The notes: a model not told the origin generated them from the letters alone. DNA of 64,000 bases from DATKCA01 sp035544675 (GCA_035544675.1 DATKCA010000025.1:52168-116167), one strand, 5' to 3'. Shown: positions 23,454-31,377, counted from the stretch's first letter. Numbers and translations: made by a program.

Positions 23454-25018
23454 CAATGACCAGGAGACTCGTTCTTTTCGCCGCTCTGATTGCCGTCGCC
23501 ACGACGGCCTCGGCGGACCGTTTCTCGGGCCTCGACCGGTTCCATCGCGAGATCCCGATCTTCATCGGAGGCGCGTTCAGCCTCGACAACCGTGAGGCGT
23601 CGGGCGACATCGACATCATCGGCACCGACGAGCCCCGTGCCAACATCACGATTGTCCGGACGATTCGGGGACTCGACGACGCGGCCGTCACCGAGGGCAA
23701 GCAGATGACGCAGCCCTCCTTCACTGGAGACGACCGGCACAGGATCGTGCGGACATGGCTCTCACCGATGCGGAGCGGGCGGTGGTCGGCGGACTTCGCA
23801 TACGTCGTGAAGGTGCCGCGAACCGTCAACGTCACCGTGTCCTCGACGACGAGCAACCGCATCCGTGTGAGCGACATGCGAGGCACCGTCCGGATCAGCA
23901 ACATGAACGGCGGAATCGTGCTCGAGCGCTTGTCGGGAGCGGTCCTGGTGGAGAGCGTCAACGGCAACATCTCGTTCCAGGCGCCGGCTGAAGTCGGCAA
24001 CATTCAACTCACCACCATCAACGGCACCGTGGAGGTTCACGCTCCCACAGAGGCGGCGTTCCGGTGGGTGGCCGAGGCGGTCAAGGGCGACATCCGGACG
24101 ACGTTCCCGATCCAGGGCAACTTCCGCGGGAACACCTTCAGCGGCTACGTGAAAGAGCCCGGGCGCGCCACGATCCTCATGCGGACGCTCCTCGGTAACG
24201 TGTTGCTGCTGCGGAACGGATCGACGGGAGCCCAGGCGCAGTCCGTGAAGAACGTCATCCAGCCGACCGCGCCGGCCGCGCAGCAGCAGCCGATGCGTGG
24301 CCTCGTGGCCCGCAGCCTGACCGAGGCGGTTGTGAACGGGAACCTTCAGTACGCCACATCGATGGGCGATGTAACCATCGGCGAGGTGCGAGGCTGGGCC
24401 ATCATCCGCACCGGAGCCGGCTCCGTGGAGTTCGGATCGGTACAGGGCGACCTGCAGGTCGAGTCGAACGGCGGTCCCCTCAGCCTCGGCAACATCTTCG
24501 GCCAGCTCACGGCGAGGACCGCGGCCGGCGACGTGGTGGTGGAGTCGGCGCGGCGCGGGGGAAGCATCTTCACCGGCGGTGGGATCATCAGGCTGCTCTA
24601 CAGCGGCGGACCGATGCGGCTGGAGTCGGGCGGTGGCGACATCGTGGTGCGCCGGGCAGCGGGACCGGTCAGCGCCGAGACGCGTTCGGGCGACATCACG
24701 ATCACGCTCGACCATGCCTCCCGCAGCCAGCGCGTCGGCGCCAAGACCCTCAAGGGGAATCTGCTGCTGAATGTAGGCGCCGGTTTCGGTGCGGACGTCG
24801 AGGCGACGATCCTGACGAACGACGCCAACGCGCATGCCATCCGCTCCGACTTCCCCGGCCTGACCGTGCGGCGGGACCAGGTGGGGGGCAAGACGCGGAT
24901 CCGCGCCACCGGCCGTATCAACGGCGGCGGCGAGCGCGTGGAGCTGTCCGCCGAGAACGGCGGGATCCAGATCGCCTCGCAGTTGTCCGCGACCAGCGTC
25001 GTGAACGCGCCTCGCTAA
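23450..25018 (+). CDS. Secreted DUF4097 beta-strand repeat protein
   Basis: About 522 residues with a signal peptide (cleavage near residue 22, TTASA-D). The rest is a long right-handed beta-helix-like series of short strands: GTVRISNMNGGIVLERL, VESVNGNISFQAP, LESGGGDIVVRRA and AETRSGDITITL, as in DUF4097 putative adhesins. Its gene overlaps the anti-sigma stop (GTGA); an ATG two codons later is an alternative start. Being third in a sigma/anti-sigma operon, it may be the surface target or sensor of that system (inference). Followed by a repeat-rich 194-base spacer. Confidence 0.82.
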   Translation: MTMTRRLVLFAALIAVATTASADRFSGLDRFHREIPIFIGGAFSLDNREASGDIDIIGTDEPRANITIVRTIRGLDDAAVTEGKQMTQPSFTGDDRHRIVRTWLSPMRSGRWSADFAYVVKVPRTVNVTVSSTTSNRIRVSDMRGTVRISNMNGGIVLERLSGAVLVESVNGNISFQAPAEVGNIQLTTINGTVEVHAPTEAAFRWVAEAVKGDIRTTFPIQGNFRGNTFSGYVKEPGRATILMRTLLGNVLLLRNGSTGAQAQSVKNVIQPTAPAAQQQPMRGLVARSLTEAVVNGNLQYATSMGDVTIGEVRGWAIIRTGAGSVEFGSVQGDLQVESNGGPLSLGNIFGQLTARTAAGDVVVESARRGGSIFTGGGIIRLLYSGGPMRLESGGGDIVVRRAAGPVSAETRSGDITITLDHASRSQRVGAKTLKGNLLLNVGAGFGADVEATILTNDANAHAIRSDFPGLTVRRDQVGGKTRIRATGRINGGGERVELSAENGGIQIASQLSATSVVNAPR

Positions 25019-25022
25019 GTCG

Positions 25023-25162
25023 GTCCTTCGTCCTTCCTTCGTCCTTCGTCCTTCCTTAGTCCTTAGTCCTTAGGAGACCCGCCTAAGGCCTAACCCCCCT
25101 AAGGCCTAAGGCCTAAGGACTAAGGGCCTAACGCCTAAGGCCTAAGGCCTAAGGCCAAAGAC
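25023..25162. repeat. Large period-7 array, CCTTCGT/CCTTAGT then CCTAAGG
   Basis: The left half has CCTTCGT units passing to CCTTAGT units; after AGGAGACCCG the right half has at least ten CTAAGG-type units (CCTAAGG, CTAAGGC). Halves are again inverted to each other. It fills most of the spacer between the DUF4097 gene and the cyclophilin gene; the remaining bases hold the latter's ribosome site. Confidence 0.9.
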
Positions 25163-25212
25163 GTAGGGTGTTCTGCTACGATCCGCGCTCAGATTTTGCG
25201 AAGGGGGAACTC

Positions 25213-25917
25213 TTGAAACAGCATTTTGCAATCGCTCTTCTCGCTTGCGTCCTTGCCGCCTGCAGTCCGGCCGGTCAGGACATGGCTACGAGCACGGGCA
25301 CGCAGGCGGCGAGCACGACCACCGAGACGATGAGCAGTGACCCCGCGGCCGCGACGACAACGGCGCAGCCGGCCGATGAGGAGAAACCGATGAGCTATTA
25401 CCAGGACAAGGTCGCCGAGATCCAGACCACGAAGGGCAGCATCGTCATCCGCTTCTTCGCCGACAAGGCGCCGAACCACGTCAAGAACTTCGTCGACCTG
25501 GCCGAGAAAGGCTTCTACAACGGCACCAAGTTCCACCGTGTCATCCCCGGGTTCATGATTCAGGGCGGAGATCCGAACACGAAGAGCGCCGACTCGAGCC
25601 AGTGGGGCTTCGGCGGTTCCGGGAAGAACGTGGCGGCGGAGTTCAGCGACACGCGGCACGTTCGAGGGATCGTCTCGGCGGCGCGCTCGCAGGATCCCAA
25701 CAGCGCCTCCTCGCAGTTCTTCATCGTCGTGGGTGACGCCGGCTTTCTCGACCGCCAGTACTCGGCATTCGGACAGGTCCTCAGCGGGATGGACGTCGCG
25801 GATGCCATCGTGGGCGCGCCGCGCGGAGCGCAGGACCGTCCGAACGATCCGGTGGCCATTCAGGCGATCAAGATCCGCGCTGCTTCGGACGCGGAGAAGA
25901 GCGGTTCGGCGAAGTAA
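25213..25917 (+). CDS. Lipoprotein cyclophilin-type peptidyl-prolyl isomerase
   Basis: Cis-trans isomerase for proline bonds, exported. 234 residues: a lipoprotein signal (lipobox VLAAC, Cys about 18), a Thr/Ser/Ala-rich linker (about 20-65), then a full bacterial cyclophilin domain with ITTKGSIVIRFF-type start, FYNGTKFHRVIPGFMIQGGD, SSQFFIVVG and YSAFGQVLSGMDV. The start is TTG: the site AAGGGGGA lies 5 bases before it and the lipobox then falls at the right distance. An in-frame GTG 45 bases upstream would displace the signal peptide. Confidence 0.9.
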   Translation: MKQHFAIALLACVLAACSPAGQDMATSTGTQAASTTTETMSSDPAAATTTAQPADEEKPMSYYQDKVAEIQTTKGSIVIRFFADKAPNHVKNFVDLAEKGFYNGTKFHRVIPGFMIQGGDPNTKSADSSQWGFGGSGKNVAAEFSDTRHVRGIVSAARSQDPNSASSQFFIVVGDAGFLDRQYSAFGQVLSGMDVADAIVGAPRGAQDRPNDPVAIQAIKIRAASDAEKSGSAK

Positions 25918-25959
25918 TCCGCGGCTCTGTGCACCGTTGGTGCATCTGATTGACCTCGG

Positions 25960-26952
25960 ATGACAACGGCTTCACTTCCGCACGAGGCCACTGGCTTCGT
26001 GAACGAGTGGCTGGGCGAGAGATGGACGGCCCGGCCGCTCGCGGGCGACGCCTCCGTGCGCGCGTATTACCGGATTACCACGCCGGACGAGAAGACGTAC
26101 ATGCTGGCGTACTACCCGCCCGAGGTTCGCTCGCAGCTCCGGCGCTTTCTCGATGCGTACCGGGCCGTTTCGCCGCACGGGCGGATCCCGGAGGTGCTGC
26201 GCCACTGCGGGTTCGCGGTGATGCAGCACGACGTCGGCGACAGGACGCTTTTCGATCTGCTGCACGCCGATCGGCAGCAGGGGTTGCGCCTCTACCGGAA
26301 GGCCATCGACCTGTTGGTCGGCTTCCAGCGGGCGCCGGCCGGGGAGATCAACCCGCCGTTCACGGCCGGGTTCTTCGTGGACGAGATGGAGATGGCCCGG
26401 GAGTATTACGCGGAGAGGCTCATGGCGGTGCCCGAGAACGTGGCGGCCCGGCTCGATCCGCTGTTCAGGAAGCTTGCTGATAATCTGTCACGACATCAAT
26501 ATATGCTGTGTCATCGTGATTTTCATGGTCAGAATATTCATATTTATGATGACTCTCTTTTCCTGATTGATTATCAGGACCTGAGAATGGGTCCTGATAC
26601 CTACGACATGGCGTCCCTGCTGCGCGACCGCGGCGTGGGCCGCATCATCCGCGACGAGACGGAGCTGGAGCTCATCGACTACTATGCGCTGCGCTCCGGC
26701 GCCGCCGGTCCGGTGCGCCAACGCTATTTCGAGACGCTGCTGCAGCGTTCGATCAAGATTCTCGGAACGTTCGCCAGGCAGCCCATCGCGCGCGGACGGA
26801 TGCACTATCTGGATTTCATCCCCCCCACCATGGAAAGCATCCGGCGCTGTCTGGAGGAGCTGCCCGAGTTCGCGCAGCTCTCGGACCTTCTGCCGATGGA
26901 TTTCTCGATCGACGCGGCGCGCCAGCGCGCGGCAAGCATCAAGGAGACGTAG
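25960..26952 (+). CDS. Aminoglycoside-phosphotransferase-fold sugar kinase (AmgK-like)
   Basis: 330 residues. The catalytic loop LCHRDFHGQNIH and metal-binding IDYQDLRMGPDTYDMASLLRD agree with the APH-like kinases, and the pattern is nearest AmgK, the MurNAc/GlcNAc kinase of cell-wall recycling. The MurU partner is absent here. Base composition is odd: 26471-26600, which codes this catalytic core, is about 38% GC by my count, against about 65% in flanking parts of the same gene, with unusual CAT, AAT, TAT and ATT codons. The reading frame is intact. Six bases separate it from the next gene. Confidence 0.82.
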   Translation: MTTASLPHEATGFVNEWLGERWTARPLAGDASVRAYYRITTPDEKTYMLAYYPPEVRSQLRRFLDAYRAVSPHGRIPEVLRHCGFAVMQHDVGDRTLFDLLHADRQQGLRLYRKAIDLLVGFQRAPAGEINPPFTAGFFVDEMEMAREYYAERLMAVPENVAARLDPLFRKLADNLSRHQYMLCHRDFHGQNIHIYDDSLFLIDYQDLRMGPDTYDMASLLRDRGVGRIIRDETELELIDYYALRSGAAGPVRQRYFETLLQRSIKILGTFARQPIARGRMHYLDFIPPTMESIRRCLEELPEFAQLSDLLPMDFSIDAARQRAASIKET

Positions 26953-26957
26953 AGGAA

Positions 26958-27986
26958 ATGGCTCAGCACAAGATCACCCTGCTTCCCGGAGACGGTATCG
27001 GGCCGGAGGTCACGGCTGCGGTCGTGGCGATCATCGAATGCGCCGGCGTGGACGTGGAGTGGGAGAAATTCTTCGTCGGCGCCGAGGCGATCTCGCGGTT
27101 CGGCGACCCGCTGCCGCAGGAGGTGCTCGACTCCATCCTCCGCAACAAAGTGGCTCTCAAGGGGCCGGTGACGACGCCGGTCGGCACCGGGTTCGCCTCC
27201 ATCAACGTGCGCCTGCGGAAGAGCCTCGACCTCTACGCGAACCTGCGGCCCGTCAAGTCGCTGCCGAGCATCAAGACGCGCTACGAGAACATCGATCTCA
27301 TCGTCGTCCGCGAGAACACGGAAAGCCTCTACGCCGGCCTCGAGCACGAGGTGGTCCCGGGCGTGGTGGAGTCGATCAAGATCATCACCGAGCGCGCTTC
27401 CACCCGCATCGCCCGCTTCGCCTTCGAATACGCGCGCACACACGGCCGGAAGCGCGTGACGGCCGTCCACAAGGCCAACATCATGAAACTGTCCGACGGC
27501 CTCTTTCTCAAGTGCTTCCGCACCGTGGCCCAGGACTATCCGAACATCACGGCCGACGACCGCATCGTCGACAACCTGTGCATGCAGCTGGTCATGGACC
27601 CGAACCAGTTCGACATTCTCCTTCTGGAGAACCTCTACGGGGACATCGTGTCGGACCTGACGGCCGGACTGGTCGGCGGTCTTGGTGTGGTTGCCGGCGC
27701 CAACATCGGTGAGAACGGGTCGGTCTTCGAGGCCGTGCACGGCAGCGCCCCCGACATCGCCGGCCAGAACAAGGCCAATCCGCTGGCCCTGCTGCAGTCA
27801 GCGGTCATGATGCTGCAGCACATCGGCGAGATGGATGCAGCCAATCGGATTCACAGCGCGATCCTCAGGCTTCTGGACTCCGGACCGCAGCACCGCACCC
27901 GGGACATCGGCGGCACGGGCAACACATCCGATTTCACGACCGCGATCTGCGACATGCTGCGCCGGGGGACGAGGGCGGGGGATTGA
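26958..27986 (+). CDS. NAD-type isocitrate dehydrogenase (IDH3-like)
   Basis: 342 residues of the isocitrate/isopropylmalate dehydrogenase family. GDGIGPEV, then YANLRPVKSLPSIKTRYENI and IVVRENTESLYAGLEH match the eukaryotic mitochondrial NAD-IDH type, and not LeuB (which has YANLRP followed by a different loop). Catalytic Lys/Tyr region KANIMKLSDGLF and LLLENLYGDIVSDL are present. Homoisocitrate or isopropylmalate use cannot be excluded. The gene follows the kinase by a GAGGAA site. Confidence 0.88.
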   Translation: MAQHKITLLPGDGIGPEVTAAVVAIIECAGVDVEWEKFFVGAEAISRFGDPLPQEVLDSILRNKVALKGPVTTPVGTGFASINVRLRKSLDLYANLRPVKSLPSIKTRYENIDLIVVRENTESLYAGLEHEVVPGVVESIKIITERASTRIARFAFEYARTHGRKRVTAVHKANIMKLSDGLFLKCFRTVAQDYPNITADDRIVDNLCMQLVMDPNQFDILLLENLYGDIVSDLTAGLVGGLGVVAGANIGENGSVFEAVHGSAPDIAGQNKANPLALLQSAVMMLQHIGEMDAANRIHSAILRLLDSGPQHRTRDIGGTGNTSDFTTAICDMLRRGTRAGD

Positions 27987-27999
27987 GGATCTACGATCC

Positions 28000-28416
28000 A
28001 TGAAGCCGGACTTCAGTACGCACTACCTGCGCGGAGTGGAGCATTTCAACGCCCGGGAGTTCTGGGATGCGCACGAGTCGTGGGAGACGATCTGGCTCGT
28101 GGCGGCGTCGGACGCCGAACAATTCCTGCAGGGGCTGATCCAGATCGCGGCGGCCTACCATCACGTGCAGCGCGGCACGTTTCGCGGCGCGGTGAGGCTC
28201 TTCGATGCCGGCCTGCGTCGGCTCAGTGCGTTCCCGCATCCGTACTGCGGCACGGACCGCCGGCCGCTCGAAGCGGCGGCGCGAGCGCACCGCCAGTGGA
28301 CCGCGGCGCGCGTCGATGCGGAGGAGTGGCAACAGCGGCTCGAAGAGGGCGATTATCCGCGAATTGCTCTCATAGCGCCTGATGGATCGGTGTCGCCACC
28401 GTCGAGCAATTGGTAA
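28000..28416 (+). CDS. DUF309 protein
   Basis: 138 residues. The FNAREFWDAHESWETIWL and FLQGLIQIAAAYHH segments are the signature of DUF309, an all-helical family with conserved His, Glu and Trp of unknown function, often near tRNA or cofactor genes. It starts 13 bases after the IDH stop. The C-terminus (DYPRIAL then a short tail) is less conserved. Confidence 0.8.
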   Translation: MKPDFSTHYLRGVEHFNAREFWDAHESWETIWLVAASDAEQFLQGLIQIAAAYHHVQRGTFRGAVRLFDAGLRRLSAFPHPYCGTDRRPLEAAARAHRQWTAARVDAEEWQQRLEEGDYPRIALIAPDGSVSPPSSNW

Positions 28417-28423
28417 TTTTCCC

Positions 28424-28450
28424 TTGCGCCGTTCGGGATCACGATACAAT
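28424..28450 (+). promoter_or_regulatory. Possible sigma-70 promoter for the ahb gene
   Basis: TTGCGC (28424-28429) and TACAAT (28445-28450), spacer 15 bases, which is short. About 49 bases before the ATG, whose AGGA ribosome site is good. Confidence 0.35.
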
Positions 28451-28498
28451 CCGGTCGTCGCCTCAGCTCAAAAAATACACCTCGCGTGAGGATCCGAT

Positions 28499-29524
28499 AT
28501 GCAGGATAACGATCAGCGGGACCGTGAGCTTTTGGGTGTTCTGCAGGGTGAGCTTCCGCTCGTTTCCACGCCGTACGCGGTCATCGGACAGATGATCGAC
28601 ATGTCCGAAAAAGAGGTGATCAAACGGACCGAGAGGCTCAAACGGGAGGGCATCGTCCGTCAGATCTCCGCCCACTTCGATACCCGCTCGGTTGGCTATC
28701 GCTCCTGTCTGGTGGCGGCCCGCGTCCGCGCCGATCACATCGATGAGGCGGCCGGCGTCGTCAGCGCGCATCCCGGCGTCTCGCAGAACTACCGGCGCAA
28801 CAACGACTTCAATCTCTGGTTCACGATCGCCGTGGCCCCCTCCTCGAAGATCGGACTCGACAAGACCATCGACGTCCTCGGCGAAGAGGCCGAGTGCGAC
28901 ATCATCCGCCCCCTCCCCACGCTGAAGTTGTTCAAGAGCGCCGGCGCCGATGCCTCCGATGCTCACAGCGGGGAAGAGAATGCGCAAGGCGAGTTTCCGC
29001 CGCTCAGCACGACCGAGATCGAGGCCGTCCGCATCCTCCAGCGCGATCTGCCGCTGCAGCCGCGCCCGTTCGACGTCGTGGCACGTCTGGCCGGCATCGC
29101 CGCGGACGAGATCCTGGGAGCCGCGCGCTCGATGCAGAAGCGCGGTCAGCTCCGCCGGTTCACAGCCACCGTGCAGCCGCGCAAAACCGGATTCCTGGCC
29201 AGCGCGATGGGCGTCTGGATCGTCCCGGAGGACCAAGTCGACGAGTACGGCGCGAGACTCTCGCAGAACAAGGCCGTGTCGCACTGCTATCTCCGGCCTG
29301 TGTACGAAGACTGGCCGTACAACCTCTACACCATCGTGCACGGGCGCTCGGTCGACGAATGCGAGTCGATCATCAACGACCTGGCCATCGATACCGGCCT
29401 CTCCGAGAAGATCGCGCTCTATCCAACCAAGGAGTACAAGAAGTCGCGCATCAGCTTCTTCTCGTCCGAGGCGGAGGAGTGGGAGTCCTCGCGCGCGGCG
29501 CGACTGCAGGCCGCGGCCTCGTAG
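28499..29524 (+). CDS. ahbAB: Fused siroheme decarboxylase AhbA-AhbB (NirD/L/G/H-like)
   Basis: Decarboxylates siroheme to 12,18-didecarboxysiroheme in the alternative haem or haem d1 routes. 341 residues with two Lrp/AsnC-like halves, each with a winged-helix and a ligand domain: residues about 1-155 (SAHFDTRSVGYRSCLVA, SQNYRRNNDFNLWFTI) and about 170-330 (TATVQPRKTGFLAS, SHCYLRPVYEDWPYNLYTI). The SHCYLRP...DWPYNLYT pattern is that of siroheme decarboxylases, not of amino-acid regulators. AhbA and AhbB are normally separate; the fusion resembles NirDL. No ahbC, ahbD or nirJ is in view. The small membrane gene follows at 6 bases. Confidence 0.88.
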   Translation: MQDNDQRDRELLGVLQGELPLVSTPYAVIGQMIDMSEKEVIKRTERLKREGIVRQISAHFDTRSVGYRSCLVAARVRADHIDEAAGVVSAHPGVSQNYRRNNDFNLWFTIAVAPSSKIGLDKTIDVLGEEAECDIIRPLPTLKLFKSAGADASDAHSGEENAQGEFPPLSTTEIEAVRILQRDLPLQPRPFDVVARLAGIAADEILGAARSMQKRGQLRRFTATVQPRKTGFLASAMGVWIVPEDQVDEYGARLSQNKAVSHCYLRPVYEDWPYNLYTIVHGRSVDECESIINDLAIDTGLSEKIALYPTKEYKKSRISFFSSEAEEWESSRAARLQAAAS

Positions 29525-29530
29525 TCCCGG

Positions 29531-29851
29531 TTGTTCGAGAGCATCCAGCCGCCTGACCTCGCTGCCCGTCTGCGGGTCGCGACGGTCGTTCCGCTGGCCG
29601 CGTTTCTCACATCGGAAGCGTATTTCTCTCTCGCTCCGCTCCTCGGACGCGTTCCCGCTCCGCTGTTCTGGGCCATTGCCTTGACCACTCTGGCTGGCGC
29701 CGGTTCCGGCCTCTTCCTCACGACCTCGCTCGCGCTGCGGCGCCGCTCGGAGGTGCGCGGCGGCCGCGCCATCTCCTGGCTGCTCGCCGCAGGCGCGGCC
29801 AGTCTGCTCTGTACCTGGAGGTTCCTCGGGCTTACGCTGCCGTGGCTATGA
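29531..29851 (+). CDS. Small membrane protein of unknown function
   Basis: 106 residues with about three hydrophobic helices (near 20-38, 43-66, 80-98) and an Arg-rich loop (LALRRRSEVRGGR). TTG start, since no ATG or GTG gives an intact frame. The stop overlaps the start of the nitroreductase gene (ATGA), which supports a real gene. I recognise no family. Confidence 0.55.
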   Translation: MFESIQPPDLAARLRVATVVPLAAFLTSEAYFSLAPLLGRVPAPLFWAIALTTLAGAGSGLFLTTSLALRRRSEVRGGRAISWLLAAGAASLLCTWRFLGLTLPWL

Positions 29852-30516
29852 CTTCACCGTTTCCGACCATTCCGTACCGGCGCCGGCGACTCGATGCGGA
29901 GGCTGCCGTGGCGGCGGCCCGGGAGTTTCTCGACACGATCCGGCTCAGACGAAGCGTCCGCGAGTTCTCGAGCGAGCCCATTCCGCTCGAGGCGGTCAGA
30001 CTCGCTGTCGCTGCCGCCGCGGCTGCACCGTCCGGCGCGAACATGCAGCCCTGGACGTTCGTCATCGTCACCGATCCCGATCTGAAGCGCCGCATCAGGA
30101 TCGCCGCCGAGGAAGAGGAGAAGGAAAACTACGGCGGACGGATGCCGGCGGAGTGGCTCGCGGCACTGGCGCCTCTTCAGACGGACTGGCGCAAGGAGTT
30201 CCTCGAGGTGGCGCCGGTGCTCATTGTCGTGTTCAAGACCGACTATGGCATGGCGCCGGACGGTCGCCGGATCACTCACTATTACGTCAACGAGTCGGTC
30301 GGCATCGCGTGCGGGTTTCTGCTGGCGGCGCTCAACGCTGCCGGCCTTGCCACGCTCACCCACACCCCTTCGCCGATGGGGTTCCTCCGCGACATCCTCG
30401 ACCGGCCGAAGAACGAGAAAGCGTACCTCCTGATCCCGGCGGGCTACCCGGCCGATGGCTGTCGCGTACCGGACATTGCGCGCAAGCCGCTCCACGAGAC
30501 GGTCATCGAGCGATAG
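29848..30516 (+). CDS. Iodotyrosine-deiodinase-like flavin nitroreductase
   Basis: 222 residues, FMN-binding nitroreductase fold. RLRRSVREFSSEP and SGANMQPWTFVIVTD are general; specific are EEEEKENYGGRM, TDWRKEFLEVAPVLIVVFK, VGIACGFLLAALNAAGL and PAGYPADGCRVPDIARKPL, which track human IYD closely. The Glu, Tyr and Lys that hold the amino-acid zwitterion of iodotyrosine in IYD are present (E and Y in EEEEKENY, K in DWRKEF). Reductive dehalogenation of halotyrosine or a related phenol is therefore likely, although the natural bacterial substrate is unknown. The ATG overlaps the upstream stop. Confidence 0.85.
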   Translation: MTSPFPTIPYRRRRLDAEAAVAAAREFLDTIRLRRSVREFSSEPIPLEAVRLAVAAAAAAPSGANMQPWTFVIVTDPDLKRRIRIAAEEEEKENYGGRMPAEWLAALAPLQTDWRKEFLEVAPVLIVVFKTDYGMAPDGRRITHYYVNESVGIACGFLLAALNAAGLATLTHTPSPMGFLRDILDRPKNEKAYLLIPAGYPADGCRVPDIARKPLHETVIER

Positions 30517-30594
30517 CGCAGAAGTTTTTGACGTCGCGGCAGGCCAGCGCACGGTACGGGCGCGCGGAATGCCTCTTGATCAGGATCCGTGTCG

Positions 30595-30723
30595 ATGGAT
30601 CTCGACTTCGTCATCCGGGAAGCTGAGGAGGACCCGCGACGACCGCCCTCGGCAGTGAATCTGACGGGATGGGAGTCGGTCGTCTTCGAGGTGGCCGACG
30701 ATGACGAGGAAGCAGAGGACTAG
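30595..30723 (+). CDS. Possible 42-residue acidic protein
   Basis: Starts MDLDFVIREAEEDPRR and ends EVADDDEEAED. It is strongly acidic at both ends. An AGGA lies about 10 bases before the ATG, and a perfect hairpin starts at the stop codon, which together hint at an expressed small gene. I recognise no relative. It may be chance. Confidence 0.35.
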   Translation: MDLDFVIREAEEDPRRPPSAVNLTGWESVVFEVADDDEEAED

Positions 30724-30743
30724 TGGCCTGTGACGGCCACTAG
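30720..30743. terminator. Bidirectional hairpin
   Basis: Perfect 9-base-pair stem CTAGTGGCC / GGCCACTAG with a 6-base loop (TGTGAC) between the small acidic frame and the convergent CDGSH gene. No T tract. Confidence 0.55.
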
Positions 30744-30758
30744 GTTCGCTCTCCCCCG

Positions 30759-30974
30759 CTACTTGTTCTCTTCGGTCTTCTGCACCGCGGCGATCGCTCC
30801 CTGAAAGCCGATCTTCGAGTGCGTTCCGTCGCAGAAGGGCTTCGTCGTCGACCCGCCGCAACGGCACAGCGCCCTCTTCGCGACGGGGATCTCGTTGCCC
30901 TGCGCGTCGACGAGCGTGAAGTCGCCTTCCACCACCAGCGGCCCGTTGTCCTTGATCTTGATCGTGACGCTCAT
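30759..30974 (-). CDS. CDGSH iron-sulfur domain protein
   Basis: 71 residues. CRCGGSTTKPFCDGTH is the full CDGSH motif (three Cys and one His), which binds a [2Fe-2S] cluster in the mitoNEET family. The beta-strand start is SVTIKIKDNGPLVVEGDF. The frame is open upstream, but the ATG at the MSVTIKI start gives the usual length. Last of a three-gene run after lepB. Role: electron transfer or cluster storage. Confidence 0.9.
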   Translation of the reverse strand: MSVTIKIKDNGPLVVEGDFTLVDAQGNEIPVAKRALCRCGGSTTKPFCDGTHSKIGFQGAIAAVQKTEENK

Positions 30975-30981
30975 CGTCGTC

Positions 30982-31344
30982 TCAGAAGATCGGATTCGCG
31001 GCGCGGTGGTGGAACTTCCATTTGTACGTGAAGCCCGGATAATCGACGGGCACCACATACTGGACATCCACCGTGATGTCGTTGTTGCCGCGTCTGATCT
31101 TCACGTTGTCCTCCGAGACCGGCAGTTCGAGGTCGGCTGCCTTCTTCAGAATCGTGGCCATGATGCGCTTATCGCTGTGCATCCCGGCCGCCTTGGCTTC
31201 GTTGACGACTTCACTCCTGAGCTCGGCGGCCTTCACCTTGATCGGGATCATCTTGTACGCGACGAAGATCCCCGCGAGGAGCAGCAGGAGCCCGACCACA
31301 CACCCGAACTGACCCTCCCCACGTTGACCGCGGAATCGATGCAT
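30982..31344 (-). CDS. Single-pass membrane protein (DUF4845-like)
   Basis: 120 residues: a short basic N-terminus, one membrane helix (about 13-34), then a soluble domain with ELRSEVVNEAKAAG and NNDITVDVQYVVPVDYP. It resembles the DUF4845 proteins often next to lepB. A GGAGG site is 6 bases before the ATG. Between lepB (33 bases upstream) and the CDGSH gene (7 bases downstream). Confidence 0.7.
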   Translation of the reverse strand: MHRFRGQRGEGQFGCVVGLLLLLAGIFVAYKMIPIKVKAAELRSEVVNEAKAAGMHSDKRIMATILKKAADLELPVSEDNVKIRRGNNDITVDVQYVVPVDYPGFTYKWKFHHRAANPIF

Positions 31345-31377
31345 GCAAAACCTCCAGCCTGAAGCCAGAGTAGCAGG

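Noticed and set aside
25168..25212. GTG at 25168 as the start of the cyclophilin gene
   Set aside because: It has no ribosome site and would put 15 polar residues before the lipoprotein signal; TTG at 25213 has AAGGGGGA and gives a normal lipobox position.
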